From Prevotella sp. UBA7764 (GTDB lineage: Bacteria; Bacteroidota; Bacteroidia; Bacteroidales; Bacteroidaceae), in the NCBI GenBank assembly GCA_002481295.1, contig DLDU01000060.1, positions 41,930 through 105,929 of the forward strand: a stretch of DNA of 64,000 nt. The letters are read 5' to 3'. Of this stretch, positions 25,777-33,350 are shown piece by piece. The position numbers and the translations under genes were made by a program. Under the pieces are notes generated by a model. That model saw only the letters and a program-made list of their open reading frames with translations. It made no database searches and was not told where the DNA came from. Every line of letters starts with the position of its first letter. The first letter of the stretch is position 1.

Positions 25777-26223
25777 TTATCTTGTTTTCCTCCTTACCAT
25801 CCTTTTAAACGCCTGGCGATGGAATTTCTCCTCAGCCTTGATGACGGCAAGCACCTTGCCGGGAGAGAGTATCTTGCAGAATTTCAGATGATACTCCTGC
25901 TGAATCCTCTTCATCTCCACCTCTATCTTGTCGCACTCTTTGATGGCCTTGAGACTCGCCGCGTCGTCGCTCGTGTCGGTATGGGCGTAGAATCTCATCT
26001 TGCCGAACAGCGCACGCTGCTTGTTCAGCATCTCCCTGAACAGAGGGAAGAAGCGTGAAGCCTCCATCGGCGTCAGCCCCGCCTCCGTGGTGATGAACTG
26101 CTCCATGTCCGCCTCAAACTTCGCGGGATTGAAACGGGGCGGCTGTGGTGGTTGCGCAAAGGCGACCAGAGACAGGAGTATGGTCACCATCAATAGTGCT
26201 AATCGCTGCTTCATATTCTTCAT
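25777..26223 (-). CDS. Spy/CpxP-like small periplasmic protein
   Basis: A 148-residue exported protein. The start at 26223 is chosen over the longer frame because a GAGGAG ribosome site lies about nine bases upstream and a clean signal peptide (LALLMVTILLSLVAFA, then QPPQPP) follows. The mature part is helical and charged: FEADMEQFITTEAGLTPMEA-type segments near residues 35-55 and EVEMKRIQQEYHLKFCKIL near 105, ending in a basic tail (KRMVRRKTR). This layout resembles Spy/CpxP and related Bacteroidota proteins that sense or chaperone misfolded envelope proteins; no exact LTxxQ motif is seen. It is the last gene of the sigma-factor unit, 19 bases after the putative anti-sigma gene. Confidence 0.65.
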   Translation of the reverse strand: MKNMKQRLALLMVTILLSLVAFAQPPQPPRFNPAKFEADMEQFITTEAGLTPMEASRFFPLFREMLNKQRALFGKMRFYAHTDTSDDAASLKAIKECDKIEVEMKRIQQEYHLKFCKILSPGKVLAVIKAEEKFHRQAFKRMVRRKTR

Positions 26224-26242
26224 TCTGTGTTGTCTCCTCTCG

Positions 26243-26629
26243 TTATTGAGCATCCGCCATGTAGGCATACATGTCGTTGGTGTCTGTCATCGTGTAGTCA
26301 GCCATCTGGTCAAAGCCCGACCAGGTACTTGTCTGTACGTGCTGACTAGTGGCTGTGACAGGCTGTTGCGTCATCTTCCCGTTGCCCAAATGCAGGAAGA
26401 AAAAAGCCAGACAAGCCGCGCTGACGCTCCCCGCCGACCACAGCAGGGCTGGGCGGTGCCACCAGGACTTGTGCTGGCGCAAGGGCACGACGGTGGCTGT
26501 GGGCTTCTTCGGTTGCTCCGGCAGCTGCATCTCCAACTGCTTGGCAAAGTCCTCGAAATAGTGGTCAGGAACCCTAAACGGATTCTCATGGCCAAGATGC
26601 GCCTCGATATATCTTTCGTCCTTATCCAT
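26243..26629 (-). CDS. Putative single-pass anti-sigma factor
   Basis: A 128-residue membrane protein. The start at 26629 is supported by an AGGGG ribosome site nine bases upstream; the longer in-frame extension lacks signals. Residues 1-58 are cytoplasmic and charged, with the NPFRVPDHYFEDFAKQLE pattern that often opens Bacteroidota anti-sigma proteins. Residues about 66-82 form the only membrane helix, and the remaining ~45 residues would be periplasmic. It lies directly after the ECF sigma gene (74-base gap) and before the Spy-like gene. The zinc-binding HxxxCxxC of ZAS domains is absent, so the assignment rests on context, topology and the N-terminal pattern. Confidence 0.6.
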   Translation of the reverse strand: MDKDERYIEAHLGHENPFRVPDHYFEDFAKQLEMQLPEQPKKPTATVVPLRQHKSWWHRPALLWSAGSVSAACLAFFFLHLGNGKMTQQPVTATSQHVQTSTWSGFDQMADYTMTDTNDMYAYMADAQ

Positions 26630-26703
26630 ATTTAATGATCCCCTATGATTATTTATCAACTCAAAATTAATGGTTTCTATGATATTACTATGATTAAGAC
26701 GTA

Positions 26704-27273
26704 TCAAATCTCAGATTGTTTAATCACCGCAGCGATTTTTTTCACGGCAAGGTGATAGCTGGCCTTCAAGGCACCCTCACTGGTTCCCAACACCTTGCTG
26801 ATCTCGGAGTACTTCATGTCGTCGTAGTATCTCATGCAAAACACCGTGCGCTGCACATCGGGCAGCAAGGCGATGGCGGCTTGCAAAAGGCTCTGCAACT
26901 TGTCGCCGTCGAAATAGCTGTCGGCCATCAGTTGCCGTGAGGCCGAAAGCAGTGCCTCGTCGCCGGCTTCCGGCACATTCCGCTGACGTCGGAGAAAGTC
27001 CAAAGCCTCGTTAACAGCAATCCGATAGAGCCATGTCGAGAGTTTTGCTTCCCCCCGGAAAGAATCCAACTTGTTCCATGCTTTCAGAAAAGTGTTCTGC
27101 AAGACATCGTTGGCATTGTCATGGGTCAGCACCATACGTCGGATCTTCCAGTACAGCGGTTCACTATATAGCGCGACCATTTTGGAAAAGGCAGCCCGAC
27201 AGGAAGAGGGATCTGTCAGCTCCCTCGTCAGTTCGCGGTCCTCGTTTTTTGGAAAATGATCTTGTTGCCCCAT
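26704..27273 (-). CDS. ECF-type RNA polymerase sigma factor
   Basis: A 189-residue sigma-70 family protein with only regions 2 and 4. Region 2 spans about 25-95: VALYSEPLYWKIRRMV, then NANDVLQNTFLKAWNKL and STWLYRIAVNEALDFLRR, the classical ECF core-binding and -10 reading helices. Region 4 lies near 130-185: LLPDVQRTVFCMRYYDDMKYSEIS and GTSEGALKASYHLAVKKI, a helix-turn-helix. It would redirect RNA polymerase to envelope-stress promoters. It starts 13 bases after the L,D-transpeptidase gene, and no Shine-Dalgarno sequence is evident. Confidence 0.92.
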   Translation of the reverse strand: MGQQDHFPKNEDRELTRELTDPSSCRAAFSKMVALYSEPLYWKIRRMVLTHDNANDVLQNTFLKAWNKLDSFRGEAKLSTWLYRIAVNEALDFLRRQRNVPEAGDEALLSASRQLMADSYFDGDKLQSLLQAAIALLPDVQRTVFCMRYYDDMKYSEISKVLGTSEGALKASYHLAVKKIAAVIKQSEI

Positions 27274-27286
27274 GATATTGTTTTTG

Positions 27287-28864
27287 TTAAAGGGTAGTCT
27301 CCTTCCAGTAGTTCGCCAGCCACGCCGCCATCACCTGGTCGTAGCCATAGACGTCGTCGTAGCATTGCAGGATGCCATTGGCCGACGGCCATAGCGTGAA
27401 GTAAGTGATGAAGATCGGCACCCTCGGCTCCACCTTCACCCGTCCGACGAGCATGTCTCTTTTCAGCGTGTCGGCGACAGCCAGCTGCTCATCCGAGAGA
27501 TCCTCCTTCTTCTTGCCTAAAGGCGACACGTCGGCCTGCATCGAGTAGGCAATCTTCTCTGCCATCTTGCTCTGTCCGTCGCCTAAGAGGAACAGCGCCA
27601 GCTCGTAGGGATGCTCCACCCTCACGCATCCGTGGCTCACTCCCCGGTCCTCCTGCTGGAAGACGCCACGAGAGGAAGTATCATGGAGATAGATCGAGAA
27701 ATCGTTGTTGAACCGGAAGATTATGCGCCCCAAGGCATTGCCCTCCCCACCCTCTTGGATGACGAGATAGTCGCCGCTCTCCAGCATGGCACGGTTGCAC
27801 TGCGACACGGGGATGTCGCGGCCCGTAGCGCGCTCACGGATGAAATAGTGCTTGCTGAGGAAATAGCCGGTGCTCAACCTGTGGGCAATGCTCTTCTTGA
27901 CAATGCTCTTTGGGATGATCCACTGCGGATTCACGTCCATGCAATAGATATAACTCGACAGCAGCGGCGTCTTCGTCTCCAAAGATCCTGATGCCACCCG
28001 CATCGTCAACGACTCGTCTCCATTCACCGCCCAAAGATGATAAGCCGGGATGTTGACCAGCACGAAACGCCGGTGCTTATGGGGATAGTCGCTCAACCGC
28101 CACCGGCATCGCTCCATATTGATCAGCAGGTGCAGGGCACCGTATTTCTGTCGCATCGCCTTATCGAGATAGGTGCGACGCAAACGGAGATAATAAGGGT
28201 CAGAGGGATTCACGCTGTTCAGGAACGCCGGGAGGCTGTCGGGCTGTACGGCGCGCAAAGCCTGCTGGAAGAAAGCCCGGTCGGGATGCTCCATCTTCAA
28301 GTCGAAGAGCGTCCGATAGCCTTGAGCCTGCGAATCTGTATTTCTGAGATCCAGCCGGTTGAAGACATCTGTGGGATTGACAAAGCCAAAGCGTTGCCCG
28401 CAGACATAGCGGAGATAAGCCTTGGTGAGGTTATATTCCAGTCGGGCCGCCACCTTGCTTGCCGTGTTGCGCTTGTCGAAGTCGAGCGACCTCATTCGCT
28501 GCAGGTCTCTTCTGATCTGCGGCATCCGGAACTTTGCCTCGCTGAAGCCGATGCTGTCCACTTCCTGCAAGTGAGCCAACAAAGTGTCGGCACGGCTGTC
28601 CACGCCTTTCCTGCTGATCCAAACGAGGGGGCGGTGACGCAGATAATAGCCTTTCACCCTACGGTCCACCAACATCGAGTCGTCGTCGTTGCGGATCATA
28701 GAGTCCAGCGCTTCCTTCACCTTAAAACTGGTAATGTGTTCTTCACGTTGACGCAGTCCATCATAGTACGATAGCGTCAACTCCGTATTCGGGTTAGGCA
28801 CATGCTCACGGCATGAGCCCAACAAAATAGCGAAAAGACAAATAATTCCTATACGTCCTTTCAT
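27287..28864 (-). CDS. L,D-transpeptidase lipoprotein (YcbB/LdtD type)
   Basis: A 525-residue exported enzyme that forms 3-3 cross-links in peptidoglycan or attaches proteins to it. The lipoprotein signal is at residues 1-18 with a LGSC lipobox. A helical scaffold of about 300 residues, of the kind seen in YcbB, precedes the YkuD catalytic domain (about 265-450). The catalytic motif is visible as LHDTSSRG near residue 393 and GVSHGCVRV near 408-416, with the nucleophilic cysteine and the preceding histidine. The catalytic domain starts near RRFVLVNIPAYHLWAV. It is the second gene of a unit that continues with an ECF sigma factor, which suggests stress-regulated wall remodelling. Confidence 0.92.
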   Translation of the reverse strand: MKGRIGIICLFAILLGSCREHVPNPNTELTLSYYDGLRQREEHITSFKVKEALDSMIRNDDDSMLVDRRVKGYYLRHRPLVWISRKGVDSRADTLLAHLQEVDSIGFSEAKFRMPQIRRDLQRMRSLDFDKRNTASKVAARLEYNLTKAYLRYVCGQRFGFVNPTDVFNRLDLRNTDSQAQGYRTLFDLKMEHPDRAFFQQALRAVQPDSLPAFLNSVNPSDPYYLRLRRTYLDKAMRQKYGALHLLINMERCRWRLSDYPHKHRRFVLVNIPAYHLWAVNGDESLTMRVASGSLETKTPLLSSYIYCMDVNPQWIIPKSIVKKSIAHRLSTGYFLSKHYFIRERATGRDIPVSQCNRAMLESGDYLVIQEGGEGNALGRIIFRFNNDFSIYLHDTSSRGVFQQEDRGVSHGCVRVEHPYELALFLLGDGQSKMAEKIAYSMQADVSPLGKKKEDLSDEQLAVADTLKRDMLVGRVKVEPRVPIFITYFTLWPSANGILQCYDDVYGYDQVMAAWLANYWKETTL

Positions 28865-28887
28865 CAGTCATCATTCCCTCTCTAAGA

Positions 28888-29208
28888 TTATCTGAGGGCA
28901 ATCTTTCTCACTACATTTCCAACCTTCACAATGTAGCAGCCTTGCGGCAAGTTGAGATGATAGCTCTTGTCCGAGCCGTCGACCCGGATATTCATCACTT
29001 TCACGCCCGTCACATTATAGATAGACAAGGTCTGCCCTGCGGCACCGGTCACGCGCAGTACCGACTCGCCGACGAGGGAAATGGTGATGGACTGGAAGTC
29101 GCTCTCCACCCTGTCCATATCAGGAACGGTAGAGATGGCCCAGCTTTTGTTTGCCCCACCCAACAGGGCAACAAGAACCATGCAAGAGACAAGTAGATAT
29201 TTCTTCAT
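28888..29208 (-). CDS. Small exported protein consisting mainly of a T9SS-like sorting domain
   Basis: A 106-residue protein with a signal peptide (residues 1-24) and almost nothing before a C-terminal domain that resembles type A sorting domains of the Por/type IX system: LSIYNVTGVKVMNIRV near residue 60, LPQGCYIVKVGN near 88, and a KIALR end. Such domains normally follow large cargo modules; here about 25 residues lie between signal and domain. It starts the unit that continues 23 bases later with the L,D-transpeptidase, and has a -7 box 24-31 bases upstream. Function unknown; it could be a remnant, a decoy, or a small envelope protein with the same beta-sandwich fold. Confidence 0.6.
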   Translation of the reverse strand: MKKYLLVSCMVLVALLGGANKSWAISTVPDMDRVESDFQSITISLVGESVLRVTGAAGQTLSIYNVTGVKVMNIRVDGSDKSYHLNLPQGCYIVKVGNVVRKIALR

Positions 29209-29231
29209 ACGCGTATGTTTTCTTCTTCTTG

Positions 29232-29239
29232 CAAAGATA
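29232..29239 (-). promoter_or_regulatory. Putative -7 box for the L,D-transpeptidase/ECF unit
   Basis: TATCTTTG on the minus strand, 24 bases before the first gene of the unit. It is the housekeeping-type box, so the unit has at least one sigma-ABfr type promoter. Confidence 0.5.
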
Positions 29240-29315
29240 AACGTTTTAAGCTACATACCGCAATATCTTATTGTGTATTTAGGATTTTTTAATAGCAGAA
29301 TATCCTCTATTTTGA

Positions 29316-29804
29316 TCAGACCTTGTCCAGAATCAGACTGAACAGATAGTCCGAGAGGCGGTTGAGATAGATGCGGATCACATCGGGGAAACTCATTTGT
29401 CGATTCAGCGTCACAAAGCGGCGCTCGCAAGTGCGTGCCTTAGCACGGGCAAGGTGCAGGGTAGCGTCGGCAACATTCCGCCCCGGAAGCAAGAACGTGA
29501 AATGGCGATGACGGCCCACCTCCGCGATATGCGCCTCCATCTTGTCGATGGTCTGCTGCAAAGCCCGCAAGGTATCCGGCTCAGCCTTGCCATTGCTGGC
29601 CGCGATCGTCATGACACTCGTGAGCTGACGCTGCAACGACTCAAAGGGCTCCCGCTCCCCACTCTGCGCTTTGCAGAGTCCGAGGAGAGCGTTGAGTTCA
29701 TCCATCTCTCCGTTGAGCTCGATCCTCAGGTCGTCTTTTTCCACCCGTTCTCCAGTGTAGAGCGACGTCGTTCCGTGGTCTCCCGTCTTGGTTGTGATAA
29801 TCAT
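29316..29804 (-). CDS. PduO-type cob(I)alamin adenosyltransferase
   Basis: Transfers the adenosyl group of ATP to cob(I)alamin, giving coenzyme B12. The 162-residue protein starts with ITTKTGDHGTTSLYTGERV, the PduO signature, followed by RIELNGEMDELNALLGL near residue 27. The later RNVADATLHLARAKARTCER near 112 and LNRLSDYLF near 149 correspond to the ATP- and cobalamin-binding helices. The start at 29804 is chosen because the family motif begins directly there; the frame continues upstream through btuC in a different frame and is not coding. It lies 44 bases after the BtuC-like permease gene, which supports a shared role in B12 salvage. Confidence 0.92.
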   Translation of the reverse strand: MIITTKTGDHGTTSLYTGERVEKDDLRIELNGEMDELNALLGLCKAQSGEREPFESLQRQLTSVMTIAASNGKAEPDTLRALQQTIDKMEAHIAEVGRHRHFTFLLPGRNVADATLHLARAKARTCERRFVTLNRQMSFPDVIRIYLNRLSDYLFSLILDKV

Positions 29805-29848
29805 ATAACTCAGTATTAGCAGGTTAAAAATCAAATAATAAAGTCTTC

Positions 29849-30856
29849 TTAGTGCCGCTTGCCCAAGACGACATACACGATCACCGGCGCACCGATGAGT
29901 GGCGTGATGGCGTTGAGAGGCAGCACCTCTCCGCTTCCCGGCATCGTGGTGAAGATGTTGCAGAGCAAGGCGATGGCACCGCCACACAAGATCGTCACCG
30001 GCAACAGCCGTCGATGGTCGCTCGTGCCAATCATCAGCCGGGCGATATGCGGTACCGCCAAGGCGAGAAAAGCGATCGGACCGCAGTAGGCTGTCACCAC
30101 AGCAGTGAGCAGACCGGTAAGCAACAACAGCAGGTCGCGCATGCGCTGCACCTTCACGCCGAGGTTGCTGGCATAGCCCTCGCCCATGAGCAGCGCGTTG
30201 AGAGGCTTGGCAAACAACAAGGAAATGGCTGTCGTGGCAATGGTCAGGCCAGCGAACAGCGGCATCTCGTCCATCGAGACACCACCAAAACTGCCCATTC
30301 CCCACACCGAGAAGACCTTCACACCCTGCTCTGAGGCAAAGAAGTTGAGCAGCGTGATCGCACTCGAAGCGACATAGCCCACCATCATGCCCAGGATGAT
30401 CACCATCACGCTGTTGCGTACCATGCGGCTCGCAGCCCAGACCAGAGCCGTCACCACCATAGCTCCCACAAAGGCAGAAGCCACCGACGACAAGGCACTC
30501 AGCGCGGAAGGCAGTATAGCCACCGGAGTCAGCATGACAAGGGCTACAGCAAGACTTGCCCCGCTCGTGACACCGAAGACATCAGGCGCAGCCAAGGGAT
30601 TGTGGAAAACCGTCTGTAGCAGCAAGCCACTGACGGCAAGCGCGCTACCGGCCAACAGCGCCGTGATGGCCTGCGGCAGACGAGTCTGCAAGACGATATA
30701 CTCCCATGCACTCATAGACGATGGCTCGCCCAGCAGTATGCCGCCCACGGCACGCGCGGGAATATCCACGCTGCCATGAAGCAGACTCAATGCAAAAAAC
30801 AGCACGATGGCAATGAACGGCACAGCCACGCTTAGGATCCATCTCCTTTGACTCAT
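29849..30856 (-). CDS. FecCD/BtuC-type ABC transporter permease
   Basis: A 335-residue inner-membrane permease for corrinoid, haem or siderophore uptake. It has about ten hydrophobic helices across its length and the family pattern LQTVFHNPLAAPDVFGVTSGASL near residue 80, GALRQSP-like G-rich loops, and LNALLMGEGYASNLGV near 217, followed by GPIAFLALAVPHIARL near 258, the conserved FecCD loop that contacts the ATPase. It starts five bases after the gene for the binding protein and precedes the adenosyltransferase, so cobalamin is the likeliest substrate. No ATPase (BtuD) gene is found in the window, so the ATPase must be supplied from elsewhere. Confidence 0.92.
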   Translation of the reverse strand: MSQRRWILSVAVPFIAIVLFFALSLLHGSVDIPARAVGGILLGEPSSMSAWEYIVLQTRLPQAITALLAGSALAVSGLLLQTVFHNPLAAPDVFGVTSGASLAVALVMLTPVAILPSALSALSSVASAFVGAMVVTALVWAASRMVRNSVMVIILGMMVGYVASSAITLLNFFASEQGVKVFSVWGMGSFGGVSMDEMPLFAGLTIATTAISLLFAKPLNALLMGEGYASNLGVKVQRMRDLLLLLTGLLTAVVTAYCGPIAFLALAVPHIARLMIGTSDHRRLLPVTILCGGAIALLCNIFTTMPGSGEVLPLNAITPLIGAPVIVYVVLGKRH

Positions 30857-30861
30857 GGATT

Positions 30862-31971
30862 TTAATTGTTCTCCTTTCTATAATATCTCAGTTTGTCTAA
30901 CTTTGCCTGAGGATGCAACAGCTGGATGAACTCACGCAACTGCCAGTCAGGACGCCAGCTCACCTCCTCAAAGTAAGGCACCACCGAGCAGTCACACACA
31001 TAGATCTGTCCAGTTTTCATAGCCTTCAGCACGCTGTAGCCCCTGCATTCCTGCAACAGCGTCCGTTTGGTCAGCGGTTGCGGGCCATTGTATTTCAGAG
31101 CCCACACGTCGCTTTGTCCGGCCTTGGCGATGACTTGTTCCAGCGACAGAGGCAGGCTGCCGCTGTGCTGGTCGTCGGCAAAGGCATAGCGTGCGTGAGC
31201 ATCACGGATCAATGCTGCTATCGTGCTCTTTCCGCCGGGCATATACCATACGTTGCCCGTCATCCGCTCAGTGATGATGCTTTTGCCCAATGGCAAACGG
31301 GCGGCATAGCTTTTCAAACTCTGATAAGTGCTGTCCACCACATGGAACAGCGAGTCGGCACGCTCTCCACAGTCAAACAGCCGGCCATAGTAACGCATCC
31401 ACTCGGCACGTCCCAATGCCGACGTCTCCATGTAGTCGGCCGCCTGGATGATAGGGATGCCCAGGCGCGAGAGCTGTGTGATCGCGGTGTTGCCCTCATA
31501 GGGACTGATGATGATGGCGTCGGGATGCAAAGCGATAATCTTCTCCACATCGGGCGACATCGAGTTTCCACAATCCACGATCTTACCAGCCTTTGCCCGC
31601 CGCTGTATGTCGGGGATGAGGATATACTGCAAGTCGCACACGCCGACGATGCGGTCTTGCAGATGGAGATATTCCAGCAACTGACAATGTGCTGTCGTGA
31701 ACACAACCACACGTCGCAATGGCTGCAAGGTGCCGTGGACCTTTCCCTTACTGTCGCCCTTGACCAGCATCCACTGCTGCAAGACCTTGCCCTGTTGCCA
31801 AGGATCCATCACGGTGACGGAAGTCCCGTCGCCCTGATCATCCATCTTTAAAAACGTGGCATACTGCAGATCGCTCTTACCCTTGGCATCCTTAGCCCGA
31901 CGGTAAGAGCAACTGCTCAGCAAACAGATGCCGATGAATATAAAGAGATAACCTTTTAGAAATTTCGTCAT
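30862..31971 (-). CDS. BtuF-like substrate-binding lipoprotein
   Basis: A 369-residue periplasmic or surface lipoprotein of ABC importers for corrinoids/iron chelates. The start at 31971 is chosen because it opens a lipoprotein signal (LKGYLFIFIGICLLSSC) that the longer frame would bury. The mature protein has the helical-backbone binding protein layout: RRVVVFTTAHCQLLEYL near residue 85, RIVGVCDLQYI near 105, DVEKIIALHPDAIIIS near 145, and a second lobe with WYMPGGKSTIAALIRDA near 240. It is followed five bases later by the BtuC-like permease, and its own upstream neighbour is a C11 protease gene 46 bases away. Confidence 0.88.
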   Translation of the reverse strand: MTKFLKGYLFIFIGICLLSSCSYRRAKDAKGKSDLQYATFLKMDDQGDGTSVTVMDPWQQGKVLQQWMLVKGDSKGKVHGTLQPLRRVVVFTTAHCQLLEYLHLQDRIVGVCDLQYILIPDIQRRAKAGKIVDCGNSMSPDVEKIIALHPDAIIISPYEGNTAITQLSRLGIPIIQAADYMETSALGRAEWMRYYGRLFDCGERADSLFHVVDSTYQSLKSYAARLPLGKSIITERMTGNVWYMPGGKSTIAALIRDAHARYAFADDQHSGSLPLSLEQVIAKAGQSDVWALKYNGPQPLTKRTLLQECRGYSVLKAMKTGQIYVCDCSVVPYFEEVSWRPDWQLREFIQLLHPQAKLDKLRYYRKENN

Positions 31972-31992
31972 GTGTTGATTCTCAACGTTCCC

Positions 31993-32010
31993 TATATATA
32001 ATAAGGTGTA
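31993..32010. repeat. Inverted copy of the TACACCTTATTATATA motif
   Basis: Between the C11 gene and the BtuF-like gene the sequence reads TATATAATAAGGTGTA, the exact reverse complement of the 16-mer found at 57018-57033. Confidence 0.55.
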
Positions 32011-32017
32011 AGCGTAA

Positions 32018-33268
32018 TCAATGGGTCCGTCTCCACCATGCAGTCTTCTCACGGCCTTTGACGGCTACGCTATTCAGACTCATATCTGATATGGTGATGC
32101 CACTGAAGGTCTTCACCTCAAACCGATGCTCATTACCATAATAAAGCGCCGTGAACAAGGTAGGGGTAGTGGCTTTGTATTTTACGACCTCATCAAGCGC
32201 GGAATGGAATGCACTCTTCAGATTAGCATTCTTGCAGAGATGGTCGACATAGCTCCCCATGTCGTAAAAGATAGGAGTATTGTAGCCGTCGAGCACCTGC
32301 ACGCTGTCACGCTGCGACTCATCGAAGGTATAATTCTTATTGATTTCCTTCATCACCGTGGCCAGCTGGTCCACTTTTCGGCAATCGATGGCAGAAAGCG
32401 CGCCACAGGGCACAGAATAATTTGAATAGAACGAGTGGAAGCCATTGACGATAGACTCATAACGGGGAGTAGAGTTGTCCAGGTAATTCCACAAAGAATA
32501 ATAAGGCATGCCCATCGCCATCACCTCAGAGGTAGAGGCGATGAGATAGTTGGTGACATCTCTCAGCTCGTATGCCACTTCGATGTTGGCCATATAGCAA
32601 TCATCGAAAAGAATGTATTGTGCCTTCATGCCGGACTGCCGCAAAGCCGCCGCCAAGTCTGGAATATCGAAAGCATAGTTCATGTCGGAGGCGCTTCCGA
32701 AAAAGCGCGTAGTGGTAAATGTCGGCAGCGCATCATCAGGGACGGGATAAGCCCCTGTGCCCGTTGTCGATGGCGAAAAGCGTTTAGCCGATGAAGCGGA
32801 ACGGCTCCAGTCGCTCTTATAGGTCCATCCGGTACCATGCCCGCCGACGATGAGCGCATAGTTGAGTGCGTATGCGTTTTGCTGCACGTCAGAAAACACC
32901 TCTGCCATGCCGTCGGTCGTGTCGTAGTTGTTGCCGGTGTAAGTCTTGATTGTGTTGTGCTGTATCGTTCCCGCGGAGTATTTTATCTCATACAGACTGG
33001 CCTCGCTGGGTGAAGTGGCAAAAAAGACAAGAACGCGGCCATTGATGCCTTTGTCCCTTTTGATAGCAGACTCAATGCTGTCAAGGTTTTGCTTGAGATA
33101 GGAATAGAGACTCCCTTCACTGGTAGCAGAGCCAGACCAGGGCATGAAGACGAGCACAGTCTGCGTATTGATGTCACGAACATCTACGCTATCGTCACTG
33201 CATGAGGAAAAGAGAAACGACAAAGTTCCCACGCACATGACAAGGAAAAGAAAGAGCCGATGCTTCAT
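32018..33268 (-). CDS. Clostripain-related (C11) cysteine peptidase lipoprotein
   Basis: A 416-residue exported protease. Residues 1-22 are a lipoprotein signal with an FSSC lipobox. The caspase-like fold carries the C11 dyad: VGGHGTGW near residue 142-149 (catalytic histidine) and ILFDDCYMANIEVAYEL near 225 (catalytic cysteine after two aspartates). Family members cleave after Arg or Lys and often self-process. The gene precedes the BtuF-like gene by 46 bases and may be co-transcribed, although a protease has no obvious role in B12 import. A valS terminator hairpin lies just upstream, so it is probably the first gene of its transcript. Confidence 0.88.
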   Translation of the reverse strand: MKHRLFLFLVMCVGTLSFLFSSCSDDSVDVRDINTQTVLVFMPWSGSATSEGSLYSYLKQNLDSIESAIKRDKGINGRVLVFFATSPSEASLYEIKYSAGTIQHNTIKTYTGNNYDTTDGMAEVFSDVQQNAYALNYALIVGGHGTGWTYKSDWSRSASSAKRFSPSTTGTGAYPVPDDALPTFTTTRFFGSASDMNYAFDIPDLAAALRQSGMKAQYILFDDCYMANIEVAYELRDVTNYLIASTSEVMAMGMPYYSLWNYLDNSTPRYESIVNGFHSFYSNYSVPCGALSAIDCRKVDQLATVMKEINKNYTFDESQRDSVQVLDGYNTPIFYDMGSYVDHLCKNANLKSAFHSALDEVVKYKATTPTLFTALYYGNEHRFEVKTFSGITISDMSLNSVAVKGREKTAWWRRTH

Positions 33269-33292
33269 ATAATAAACATAAAAAAGAAAAAG

Positions 33293-33336
33293 GCCCTACC
33301 CGATCCTACTCTGAGATGAATGGGACCGGATAGGGG
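33293..33336 (-). terminator. Intrinsic terminator of valS
   Basis: Arms 33295-33306 and 33323-33334, extendable by about two bases each, pair with two wobble positions. On the minus strand the hairpin is followed by CCTTTTTCTTTTTT, and the next gene (C11 protease) starts about 25 bases later. Confidence 0.7.
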
Positions 33337-33350
33337 AAAATTATGGATGC

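Noticed and set aside
29316-30305. A 329-codon minus-strand frame covering the adenosyltransferase and part of the permease gene
   Set aside because: Only the last 162 codons, from the ATG at 29804, resemble a protein family; the extension is the permease gene in another frame.
32018-33350. Cobalamin riboswitch upstream of the B12 genes
   Set aside because: The gap before the BtuF-like gene is only 46 bases, and the region before the C11 gene is the valS terminator; no B12-box-like element is visible.
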